Assembly (NCBI GenBank): GCA_023390675.1
Contig: JAEWCK010000208.1
Span: 1 to 7,448, forward strand
Direction: 5' to 3'
Length of the DNA stretch: 7,448 nucleotides
Source of the DNA: Pseudomonadota bacterium
GTDB lineage: Bacteria; Pseudomonadota; Alphaproteobacteria; Sphingomonadales; Sphingomonadaceae
In this document: positions 1-6,021 of the stretch, one piece after another
Position numbering within the stretch: position 1 is the stretch's first letter
How the letters are laid out: each line of letters opens with the position of its first letter
Notes under the pieces: model-generated
Database searches by the model: none
What the model saw: the letters and a program-made list of their open reading frames with translations, nothing else
Told to the model about the DNA's origin: nothing
Position numbers and translations under genes: made by a program

Positions 1-1007
1 CCGCGGCCCTGCCCCCCAACACCGCCGCGATGGCCGCATGGGCGGCGGCGCGCGGGCTGGCTCTGAGGCCGCACGCCAAGACGCACAAGAGCGCCGAGAT
101 CGCGAAGCGGCAGATCACGGCGGGAGCCGTGGGCATATGCTGCGCCAAGCTGGGCGAGGCCGAAGCGCTTGCCGGGGAGGGCGTTGCCGACATCCACATC
201 ACCTCGCCGGTGGTGCCCGCGCATGCAGTGGCGCGACTGAAGACGCTCGCCGGGCGCATCCGGCTGTCGGTGGCGGCCGACCATCCGGACAATGTCGCGG
301 CGCTGACGGGCGCGGACGCCACGGTGTTCGTCGATGTCGATCCGGGGAAGCACCGGACCGGCGTCGCTTCGGCGGAGGCGGCGGTCGCGCTGGCGCAGGC
401 GATCGCGGCGGCGGGGCTGCGCTTCGGGGGCGTGCAATATTATTGCGGATCCGAGCAGCACATCCCGACGCTCGCAGGGCGGCGCGCGGCGATCGTCGAG
501 AAAACCGACTATCTGAAGACTGTGCTCGCGGCGCTGGAAACGACGGGGTTCGCAGTGCCGGTGGTGACGGGGGCGGGGACGGGGACCTTCGCGATCGACG
601 CCGAGCTGGGCGTGCTCACCGAGCTGCAGGTGGGCAGCTACATCTTCCTCGACCGCGAATATCGCGATTGCGAGCTGGCCGGGCCGGGCTTCGAGCAGGC
701 TTTGTGGGTCGATGCGAGCGCGATCAGCGTCAACGCGCCCGGCATGGTGACGATCGATGCGGGATTGAAGGCGTTCGCCACCGATGCCGGGGCGCCGGTC
801 GTCGCGTCGGGCAGCGCCCGCTACGACTTCATGGGGGACGAGCATGGCGCGCTGATCGGCGAGGTTCTGCCGGGGCTCGGCGAGCGCGTGACCTTGGTGC
901 CGCCGCACTGCGACCCGACGGTGAACCTCTACGACGCCTATTGGCTCGTCGAGGGCGAGACAGTCACCGGCAGCTGGCCGGTGACCGCCCGCGGACGTTC
1001 CTGCTAA
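1..1007 (+). CDS. D-threonine aldolase / D-serine dehydratase-like PLP enzyme, 5' end truncated by the window
   Basis: This is a fold-type III (alanine racemase N-terminal-like barrel) PLP enzyme of the D-threonine aldolase, D-3-hydroxyaspartate aldolase and D-serine dehydratase group. The frame is open from base 3, and family-typical sequence (NTAAMAAWAA) precedes the first ATG at base 30, so the true start lies upstream; roughly 30-40 residues are missing. The motif RPHAKTHK carries the Schiff-base lysine (codon 78-80). The C-terminal metal site reads PHCDPTVN, with His at 906-908 and Asp at 912-914. An H-x-D pair is the Mn-binding arrangement of D-threonine and D-hydroxyaspartate aldolases, whereas eukaryotic-type D-serine dehydratases have H-x-C, so I favour an aldolase that cleaves a D-beta-hydroxy amino acid to glycine plus an aldehyde (or glyoxylate). 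The exact substrate cannot be read from sequence. GSYIFLD and the C-terminal ARGRS are family-like, so the 3' end is complete. The enzyme is cytosolic. Its stop TAA directly abuts the stop of the opposing gene. Confidence 0.87.
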   Translation, partial: AALPPNTAAMAAWAAARGLALRPHAKTHKSAEIAKRQITAGAVGICCAKLGEAEALAGEGVADIHITSPVVPAHAVARLKTLAGRIRLSVAADHPDNVAALTGADATVFVDVDPGKHRTGVASAEAAVALAQAIAAAGLRFGGVQYYCGSEQHIPTLAGRRAAIVEKTDYLKTVLAALETTGFAVPVVTGAGTGTFAIDAELGVLTELQVGSYIFLDREYRDCELAGPGFEQALWVDASAISVNAPGMVTIDAGLKAFATDAGAPVVASGSARYDFMGDEHGALIGEVLPGLGERVTLVPPHCDPTVNLYDAYWLVEGETVTGSWPVTARGRSC

Positions 1008-1328
1008 CTAGCGGCGCACGTAATAGCAGCGCTTCTTGGCAGTGATGCTGCGGTCGATCGCACGGCCGCCAAGCGCGCCGCCGACGCCGCCGACCACGGT
1101 GCCGAGCAGCCCGCCGCCGATGATCGCGGGACCCGCGACCGCACCTGCGACGCCGCCCGCGATCAGGCCGGTGGTGCCCGGCGAGCGGCGGCACTTCTTG
1201 TAGTAAGCGCGCGAATGCTTCGACTTGCTCTTGTAATGGTGGCTCTGGGCCTCGGCCGGTGCGACCGGAATCGCGGCGACGGGCATGGCCAGCGCGAAGG
1301 CGCTGAGCGTGGCGATCAACTTACGCAT
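1008..1328 (-). CDS. Exported glycine-zipper (17 kDa antigen-like) small protein
   Basis: The protein has 106 residues. Residues 1-27 form a signal peptide: MRK, a hydrophobic core, then a PAEA-Q cleavage site. There is no lipobox cysteine. A short basic and aromatic segment rich in His, Lys, Ser and Tyr follows (about 28-48). Residues 53-90 are almost wholly Gly, Ala, Val, Ile and Leu with repeated GxxxG spacing (GLIAGGVAGAVAG and similar), as in glycine-zipper 2TM domains of outer-membrane-associated proteins. The tail is short and basic, ending CYYVRR. Such proteins are thought to pack helices in the envelope; the specific role here is unknown. The start at 1328 is supported by AGGGA (1341-1337) eight bases upstream and by the signal peptide beginning right there; a much longer upstream extension of the frame runs antisense through the TonB-family gene and is not credible. 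The gene is divergent from the TonB-family gene and abuts the aldolase gene tail to tail with no spacer. Confidence 0.85.
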   Translation of the reverse strand: MRKLIATLSAFALAMPVAAIPVAPAEAQSHHYKSKSKHSRAYYKKCRRSPGTTGLIAGGVAGAVAGPAIIGGGLLGTVVGGVGGALGGRAIDRSITAKKRCYYVRR

Positions 1329-1384
1329 GACACGAATCCCTGTTGTTGACAGTGACCCGCCACTAACTTCGATCAGCCCCGCAA

Positions 1385-1417
1385 GGTTGCATGAACGTGA
1401 AACAACCTCGCGTTCAT
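1385..1417. promoter_or_regulatory. Interlocking inverted repeats in the divergent intergenic region
   Basis: The 126 bp between the divergent glycine-zipper and TonB-family starts contains two interleaved dyads: GGTTG (1385-1389) with CAACC (1403-1407), and ATGAACG (1391-1397) with CGTTCAT (1411-1417). The arms cross, so both cannot form as one simple hairpin, and either could be a protein-binding dyad. A perfect TTGACA on the + strand (1346-1351) has no good -10 at the usual spacing. No recognisable Fur box or other named operator is visible. A regulatory role is inference. Confidence 0.3.
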
Positions 1418-1454
1418 CGCGGATCGAAAGGCCCTGCTGGCGAATTTCTTCACC

Positions 1455-2225
1455 ATGCGCGGAAGCATCTTCGAGCGCGCGGGCGCGGCGTTGGGCGCTT
1501 TGCTCGTCCAGGCGCTTTTGCTTTATGTGCTGATCGTGGGACTGGGGGTTCGCATCGGCGCGCAGCCCGATCGCGCAGCGCAATTGCTGGATTTCACGCT
1601 GCCGCCGCCCCCGCCTCCCGAGCGCGAGACGCCGCCCGAGCCGAAGAAGCGCAAGGCTTCGGGCGACGCCGCGCCGCCCGGCAAGGTCAGCCGCGCGACT
1701 GAAGTGGAGGCGCCGCCGCCGGTGATCGTCACGCCGCCGCCAGTCGTCGCCGCGCCCACGGCGGCGGAGGGGGTTCAGGCCTTGTCGGGCGCAGCGCCGG
1801 TCGCCGGACAAGGCACGGGCGCGGGCGGCGCGGGAAATGGAAACGGCGGAGGGGGCAATGGCGGTTCGGGCGGCGGCGGCACAGTGCTGCGGCTGCTGCG
1901 CGGCGACATCACCGATCGCGACTATCCGAGGGCGGCGGTGGAAGCCGGGGCGCAAGGGACCGTATTCGCGCGCTGGGTGGTGGGCGTGGACGGGCGCGTC
2001 TCGAGCTGCACGGTCACGCGGTCGAGCGGCAATCGCGACCTCGACGAGACGACGTGCCGTCTGGTGAAGAAGCGCTTCCGCTACGCGCCGAGCCGCGACG
2101 CGCAGGGAAAGCCCTATGCCGATGTCGTGACGGGCGAGCAGATCTGGGAGCTGTACGACCGGCCCGGAGCCCGTCGCGAGGGTTCGACAGACGACCGGCC
2201 TCGGCTAAGGGAGGGCGATGACTGA
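1455..2225 (+). CDS. TonB-family energy transducer protein
   Basis: This 256-residue inner-membrane protein spans the periplasm. In TonB systems such proteins pass proton-motive energy from ExbB/ExbD to outer-membrane receptors. Domains in order: a short cytoplasmic N-terminus with one hydrophobic anchor (about 10-35); proline-rich stretches (50-61 and 87-101) separated by a basic KKRK segment; a glycine-rich flexible linker (119-142); and a TonB C-terminal domain (about 152-234) with DYPRAAVEAGAQGTV and a WVVGVDGRV strand. Two cysteines in that domain (C185, C201) could form a periplasmic disulfide. A charged tail (235-256) follows. No clear ribosome-binding site precedes the ATG, but it is the first ATG in frame and starts the membrane anchor. 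No exbB, exbD or receptor gene is in the window, so it may be an accessory TonB paralogue. The last 8 bp overlap the start of ptrB. Confidence 0.88.
   Translation: MRGSIFERAGAALGALLVQALLLYVLIVGLGVRIGAQPDRAAQLLDFTLPPPPPPERETPPEPKKRKASGDAAPPGKVSRATEVEAPPPVIVTPPPVVAAPTAAEGVQALSGAAPVAGQGTGAGGAGNGNGGGGNGGSGGGGTVLRLLRGDITDRDYPRAAVEAGAQGTVFARWVVGVDGRVSSCTVTRSSGNRDLDETTCRLVKKRFRYAPSRDAQGKPYADVVTGEQIWELYDRPGARREGSTDDRPRLREGDD
2207..2214 (+). promoter_or_regulatory. Strong ribosome-binding site for ptrB inside the TonB-family gene
   Basis: AAGGGAGG lies three bases before the ATG at 2218, within the last codons of the TonB-family gene. It fixes the ptrB start and fits translational coupling, because the upstream stop (2223-2225) falls just inside ptrB. 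Confidence 0.7.
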
Positions 2226-4281
2226 TCTTCCCAAGCCTCCCGTCGCCGCGACCCGCCCGCACGCCTTCACGCGCCACGGCGTGACGATCGAGGATCCCTG
2301 GGCGTGGCTCAAGGACCCGAACTATCCCGAAATCGCCGACAAGGACGTGCTCGCCTATCTCGAGGAGGAGAACGGCTATTTCGAAGCCGTGATGGAGCCC
2401 TTGAAGCCGCTTTCCGAAGCGCTGTTCAAGGAGATGCGCGGGCGGATCAAGGAAGACGAGGCCACCGTGCCGCAGAAAGACGGCGACTGGTGGTACTGGA
2501 CCGACTACGAGACCGGCGGCGAATATCCGCGCTGGTGGCGGCGGCGCGACGGGAGCGACGCCGCTGAGCTGATCCTCGACGAGCCGGCGCTGGCGGAGGG
2601 CAAGGAATATTTCCGGCTGGGCGCGATCGCCGCGAGCCCCGACGGGCGCTGGCTGGCCTATGCGATCGACGACAATGGCTCGGAGCGGTTCGAGGTGCGC
2701 GTGAAGGACCTCGAGACCGGCGAGTTGCTGCCCGAGACGATTCCCGGGATGCTTTCCGAGATCGTGTGGACTTCGGATTCAAAGGGCTTTCTCTACGGGC
2801 TCGCCAACGAGAACTGGCGCACCGACAATGCCCGCTGGCACCGGCTGGGGACGCCGGTGGCGAGCGACGTCGAGCTCTTCAGGGAAGCCGACGAGGGCTA
2901 TCGCGTCGCGGTGGGCGAGACCCAGTCGCGAAAGTGGCTGCTGATCTCGACCGGCGACCACGTGACCAGCGAAGTCTGGCTGCTCCCCGCTGACGATCCC
3001 GCCGCGCCGATGATCTGCGTGAGCCCGCGCAAACAGGGGCGCGAATATGACGTCGACGAGCATGACGGGACGTTGTTCATCCACACCAACGACGTCGATC
3101 CGCAATTCCGGCTGGTGACCGCGCCGATCGAGACGCCCGGCGAATGGACCGAACGGATCGGGCCTTCGAAGCATTTCTACATGACCGGGGTGAGCTGCTT
3201 CGCCGACTTCTTCATCGTCGAAGGGCGCGAGGACGGGCTCGATCAGATCGAGCTGCACCGATACGACGCGGCGATCGCGCCCGTGCGGCTGACCTTTCCC
3301 GAGGCGAGCTATGTCGCGGGGCTGGGCGACAATCCCGAATATGCCGTCGACAAGCTGCGGCTGGGCTATGAATCGATGGTCACGCCGGGGACGGTGTATG
3401 ATTATCACGTCGGGAGCGGGGAGCTCGAGACCTTGAAGGTCCAGGAGATCCCGTCGGGCTATGACGGATCGAAGTACCGCACCGAGCGGATCAAGATCGC
3501 GGCGCGCGACGGTACGCAAGTGCCGGTCTCGATCGTCTATCCGAAAGGCTTCCCGAAGGACGGCAGCGGCAAGCTCTATCTCTATGCCTATGGCGCGTAC
3601 GGCTATGCGATCCCGCCGGGCTTCTCGACCAGCCGCATCTCGTTCCTCGATCGCGGCGTGGCGTTCGCGATCGCGCATATCCGCGGCGGCGACGATCTCG
3701 GCCAGCAATGGTATCTCGACGGCAAGCTCGAGAAGCGCGCCAACACCTTCAACGACTTCGTCGACGTGGCGAAGGGGCTGATCGCGCGCGGCTTCACGCA
3801 CAAGGGCGGGATCGCGATCGCAGGGCGCTCGGCGGGGGGCGAGCTGATGGGCGCGGTGGTAAACTCCGATCCCGATCTATGGGCAGTGGTGGTCGCCGAC
3901 GTGCCGTTCGTCGACGTGCTCAACACGATGCTCGACGAGAGCCTGCCGCTCACCCCGGGCGAATGGCCCGAATGGGGCAATCCGGTGGAGGACCGGACGG
4001 CGTTCGAGCTGATCCGATCGTACAGCCCGTACGACAATGTGACTGCGCAGGTGTATCCGCCGATGTTCATCTCGGGCGGGCTCAACGATCCGCGCGTGAC
4101 TTATTGGGAGCCGGCCAAATGGGCGGCGAAGCTGCGCGCCACGAAGACCGACGACAATGTGCTGGTGCTCAAGACCAATATGGGCGCGGGGCATGGCGGC
4201 AAATCGGGCCGCTGGGAGAGCCTGAAGGAAGCGGCGGACGAGATGGCGTTCGTGCTGTGGCAGCTGGGCGTGGAAGACTAG
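2218..4281 (+). CDS. ptrB: Oligopeptidase B (protease II), S9A prolyl oligopeptidase family
   Basis: This 687-residue cytosolic serine peptidase lacks a signal peptide; the family cleaves short peptides after Arg or Lys. The N-terminus (residues 1-75) has the family pattern EDPWAWLKDPN and ENGYFEAVM. A seven-bladed beta-propeller region follows (about 76-410, including NENWRTDNARWHRLG), then an alpha/beta-hydrolase domain (about 430-687). The catalytic triad is complete: Ser538 in GRSAGGE, Asp624 in GGLNDPRV and His659 in GAGHGGKSGR. These sit 6-7 residues from the triad of E. coli protease II (S532/D617/H652, from memory), and the length is also typical. Glu582 in TPGEWPEWGNP matches the main P1-Arg-binding glutamate. 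Unusually, the second glutamate position is Pro584, and the two aspartates linked to P2 basic preference in enterobacterial enzymes are Pro466 and Gly468. Specificity may thus favour single rather than dibasic sites. The gene overlaps the TonB-family gene upstream by 8 bp and shares its stop bases with the convergent gene downstream. Confidence 0.95.
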   Translation: MTDLPKPPVAATRPHAFTRHGVTIEDPWAWLKDPNYPEIADKDVLAYLEEENGYFEAVMEPLKPLSEALFKEMRGRIKEDEATVPQKDGDWWYWTDYETGGEYPRWWRRRDGSDAAELILDEPALAEGKEYFRLGAIAASPDGRWLAYAIDDNGSERFEVRVKDLETGELLPETIPGMLSEIVWTSDSKGFLYGLANENWRTDNARWHRLGTPVASDVELFREADEGYRVAVGETQSRKWLLISTGDHVTSEVWLLPADDPAAPMICVSPRKQGREYDVDEHDGTLFIHTNDVDPQFRLVTAPIETPGEWTERIGPSKHFYMTGVSCFADFFIVEGREDGLDQIELHRYDAAIAPVRLTFPEASYVAGLGDNPEYAVDKLRLGYESMVTPGTVYDYHVGSGELETLKVQEIPSGYDGSKYRTERIKIAARDGTQVPVSIVYPKGFPKDGSGKLYLYAYGAYGYAIPPGFSTSRISFLDRGVAFAIAHIRGGDDLGQQWYLDGKLEKRANTFNDFVDVAKGLIARGFTHKGGIAIAGRSAGGELMGAVVNSDPDLWAVVVADVPFVDVLNTMLDESLPLTPGEWPEWGNPVEDRTAFELIRSYSPYDNVTAQVYPPMFISGGLNDPRVTYWEPAKWAAKLRATKTDDNVLVLKTNMGAGHGGKSGRWESLKEAADEMAFVLWQLGVED

Positions 4282-4289
4282 CGACTAGC
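4276..4289. repeat. Tandem 7-mer GACTAGC x2 at a convergent stop junction
   Basis: GACTAGC occurs twice in immediate succession (4276-4282, 4283-4289). CTAG at 4278-4281 supplies TAG stops on both strands: the ptrB stop at 4279-4281 and the opposing stop at 4280-4278. On the minus strand the repeat lies in the last codons of the opposing gene. Removing one 7-bp unit would keep the ptrB stop but shift the opposing frame past its present stop. Confidence 0.6.
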
Positions 4290-5489
4290 GGCGAAACGCG
4301 GGATGGCCTCGGCGCGGACCTTTGCGGGCTCGAAAACGATCATGACATAGCCGGGAAAGGCTTTCTCGCTGTCCTTGCGCTGCTCGTCGCTCATCGCCCC
4401 GAGCTCGCCATGGGTGAAAAGCCCCGGCGTCACTTCGAAGATCGATCCCGTGCCTTCCGCGATCAGGCGCGAGTGAAGCGTCACCGCCATATTCGCGGTG
4501 CATTGCGGGATCGCGATCGCGGTCCGCCCGCCGAGCGGCTCGTCGAGGCGTTCGAGCGCGGGAATCTCATTGGCCGCGACATCCCCGGGAACCGGCGCCT
4601 TCGCGACTGTGGCCCAGCGCCTGGCGAGGCCGGGGGCGGGGCCCGAAAGCGTCAGCAGGACGTCGCGCCCGGCCCAGGATTCGATCGCGGCCATTTCTTC
4701 GAGCTGCTCGCCCATCGTCGCCCCTCCGAAAGCGAAGCTCACCGATTGCGTCGGATCCGCCGGGTTTTCGAACTCGGGATAATCGCGGGGATCGGACGCG
4801 CTGACGGCGAAGCCGCCGGTGGAGGCCCGGTGCCCGGCGGCAGTGGTATAGCGCAAGTTCGCCGTCCAGCCCGCGCCGATCATCCGCACCACCGATCGCC
4901 GCGCGGTGAGCTCGGTCGCCATGCTCCACGATTCCGCATCCGCTTCGGAACCCGAATCGCCTCCGCCATCGAACTCGCACGATATCTGCACGACCGCCGC
5001 GAGCGCCTGCGGCGTCACCAGATTGGTGTCCTGCCACATGCGCCGCAACACCTGGAGCGTGCTGCTGTCCTGCTTGGCCGAGAGCGCCTGCGTAGTGCGG
5101 AAGAGATCCTGCGTCTTTGCGACGAGGTTCTTCTGCAGCACATTCTGCGATCGCAGCTGGGTGAGCGCAGTGCCCATCTGACCGGCCAGCGACTTGAGCG
5201 CATCCTCCTGCGCCTTGAAGCGCGTGGCTTCATCGGCGCGTTGGGCCCTCGCCTTATTCTCCGCGTCGGCCGATTTGCGCAGGTCGATGCGCGACTTGAG
5301 CAGCGTCAGCCCGATCGAGATCGTCGCCGAAAGCGCGATCCCGATCACGGCCATGCGGCCGTAGCGCGTGATCCTGCCGTCCTTCTTGAAGTCGGTGAAC
5401 AGCGCGAGCATGCCGAAGAACGCCGCCGACAGCGCTGAGACCGCTGTGAAAATGTCGACCCAGGTCTCTTCCCTGATGCCTAGGATCAT
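4278..5489 (-). CDS. Unrecognised membrane protein: two N-terminal helices, coiled coil, large C-terminal domain
   Basis: I do not recognise this family. The 403-residue product has two hydrophobic helices (about 12-33 and 44-65) joined by a short charged loop (FKKDGRITRYGR). A long charged and Gln-rich helical stretch (about 66-140) is likely a coiled coil. Residues 150-403 form a mixed domain with few Cys (C171, C330), a Gly/Asp/Ser-rich loop (174-187) and a possible hydrophobic strand near the end (YVMIVFEP, 381-388). The positive-inside rule favours the basic loop between helices in the cytoplasm, which would put the coiled coil and C-terminal domain in the periplasm, but orientation is uncertain. 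Start 5489 is chosen because GGGGGGA (5503-5497) sits seven bases upstream and a plausible promoter lies behind it; an in-frame ATG at 5567 would overlap the divergent gene's start and adds only 26 non-membrane residues. It converges on ptrB with a 4-bp overlap. It might be an envelope sensor or scaffold, but no catalytic motif supports any function. Confidence 0.82.
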   Translation of the reverse strand: MILGIREETWVDIFTAVSALSAAFFGMLALFTDFKKDGRITRYGRMAVIGIALSATISIGLTLLKSRIDLRKSADAENKARAQRADEATRFKAQEDALKSLAGQMGTALTQLRSQNVLQKNLVAKTQDLFRTTQALSAKQDSSTLQVLRRMWQDTNLVTPQALAAVVQISCEFDGGGDSGSEADAESWSMATELTARRSVVRMIGAGWTANLRYTTAAGHRASTGGFAVSASDPRDYPEFENPADPTQSVSFAFGGATMGEQLEEMAAIESWAGRDVLLTLSGPAPGLARRWATVAKAPVPGDVAANEIPALERLDEPLGGRTAIAIPQCTANMAVTLHSRLIAEGTGSIFEVTPGLFTHGELGAMSDEQRKDSEKAFPGYVMIVFEPAKVRAEAIPRFAASR

Positions 5490-5510
5490 GGTGATGTCCC
5501 CCCGGGAGCC

Positions 5511-5539
5511 AATCTTGTCCGGACGCGGCTTCCAGTCAA
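5511..5539 (-). promoter_or_regulatory. Putative sigma70-type promoter for the 2TM coiled-coil protein gene
   Basis: On the minus strand, TTGACT (5539-5534) is followed by a 17-base spacer and AAGATT (5516-5511). The -35 matches consensus at five of six positions and the -10 at three of six. Transcription would begin about 15-20 bases before the ATG at 5489, leaving just enough leader for the GGGGGGA ribosome-binding site. The site lies within the 76-bp divergent gap. Confidence 0.35.
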
Positions 5540-5565
5540 ACCCGCCGCAACTTGGGAGCGCGTTC

Positions 5566-6021
5566 ATGACCCTTGCCGTCCTGTTCGGAATCCTGCTGCT
5601 TCAGGCCGCGCCCGATCCTTCGCCCGAGGCGCTGGCGCTGGGGCGGCGGTTGGCCGAGACGGGGACGCTGGCGGCGCTGCTGCCCGCGCTCGTCGCCAAG
5701 GATGCGGACGAGCTGGTGGGCGAGCATCCCGAGCTGAGCGGCGCCGAGAAGGCCGAGCTGCGTGCGACTTCGCAGGCGGTCTCGAAGGCCAATATCGACC
5801 GGCTGATGACCGAGATCGGGCGCGCCTATGCTGAGACGCTGACGGTCGGGGAGCTGAAGACGCTGGTCGCGTTCAACGAAGGCGCGGCGGCGAAGCACTG
5901 GCGCGATGCGACGCCCGGCGCAGTGATGCAGGCGATGGCGCGGCTCGGCGGGATCGACCTCAAGAAAGAGACGCGCAAGGCGTTCTGCGCGAAGACCGGC
6001 AAGCTCTGCGATCAGGACTGA
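5566..6021 (+). CDS. Exported DUF2059-like protein
   Basis: The protein has 151 residues. A short hydrophobic N-terminus (residues 1-14, MTLAVLFGILLLQA) looks like a signal peptide, probably cleaved near residue 15, so the product is likely periplasmic. The remainder is mainly helical. The segment around 90-108 (TLTVGELKTLVAFNEG) resembles the core of DUF2059 proteins, where a helix bearing ELxxLVxFxxS precedes a final helix. The end holds two cysteines (C141, C148 in AFCAKTGKLC) that could form a disulfide. The function of DUF2059 is not known. GGGAG at 5554-5558, seven bases before the ATG, supports this start; the same frame is open further upstream but lacks a signal-like N-terminus there. 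The gene is divergent from the 2TM protein gene (76 bp apart) and overlaps the zinc-ribbon gene tail to tail by 10 bp. Family assignment is moderate and is based on local sequence resemblance only. Confidence 0.8.
   Translation: MTLAVLFGILLLQAAPDPSPEALALGRRLAETGTLAALLPALVAKDADELVGEHPELSGAEKAELRATSQAVSKANIDRLMTEIGRAYAETLTVGELKTLVAFNEGAAAKHWRDATPGAVMQAMARLGGIDLKKETRKAFCAKTGKLCDQD

Noticed and set aside
1007..1016. Ten-base match ACTAGCGGCG shared with 4284-4293 at another convergent junction
   Set aside because: Both sites encode similar C-terminal codons before a TAG stop on the minus strand; ten bases is too short to claim a repeat element.
38..1045. Alternative plus-strand frame over the aldolase gene
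   Set aside because: Its translation is Arg/Gly-rich with no recognisable family pattern, whereas the other frame has the PLP lysine and metal motifs.
1346..1351. Perfect TTGACA as a promoter for the TonB-family gene
   Set aside because: No acceptable -10 hexamer lies 16-18 bases downstream, so it was mentioned but not called as a promoter.
1329..1955. Long minus-strand upstream extension of the glycine-zipper frame
   Set aside because: It runs antisense through the TonB-family gene, is arginine-rich as expected of GC-rich shadow frames, and places the true signal peptide in the middle of the protein. The start at 1328 has its own ribosome-binding site.
2779..3801. Minus-strand open frame of 340 codons inside ptrB
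   Set aside because: It is a low-complexity Arg/Asp/Ile-rich translation with no motif, wholly antisense to a clearly conserved peptidase gene.
3708..5438. Plus-strand open frame of 576 codons spanning the ptrB end and the 2TM gene
   Set aside because: It crosses two genes in the wrong frame or strand and consists of Arg/Gly-rich shadow sequence with no domain signal.
5490..5567. Longer 429-codon version of the 2TM protein starting at 5567
   Set aside because: It would overlap the start of the divergent DUF2059-like gene and has no ribosome-binding site; start 5489 has a G-rich site at good spacing and places the first membrane helix near the N-terminus.
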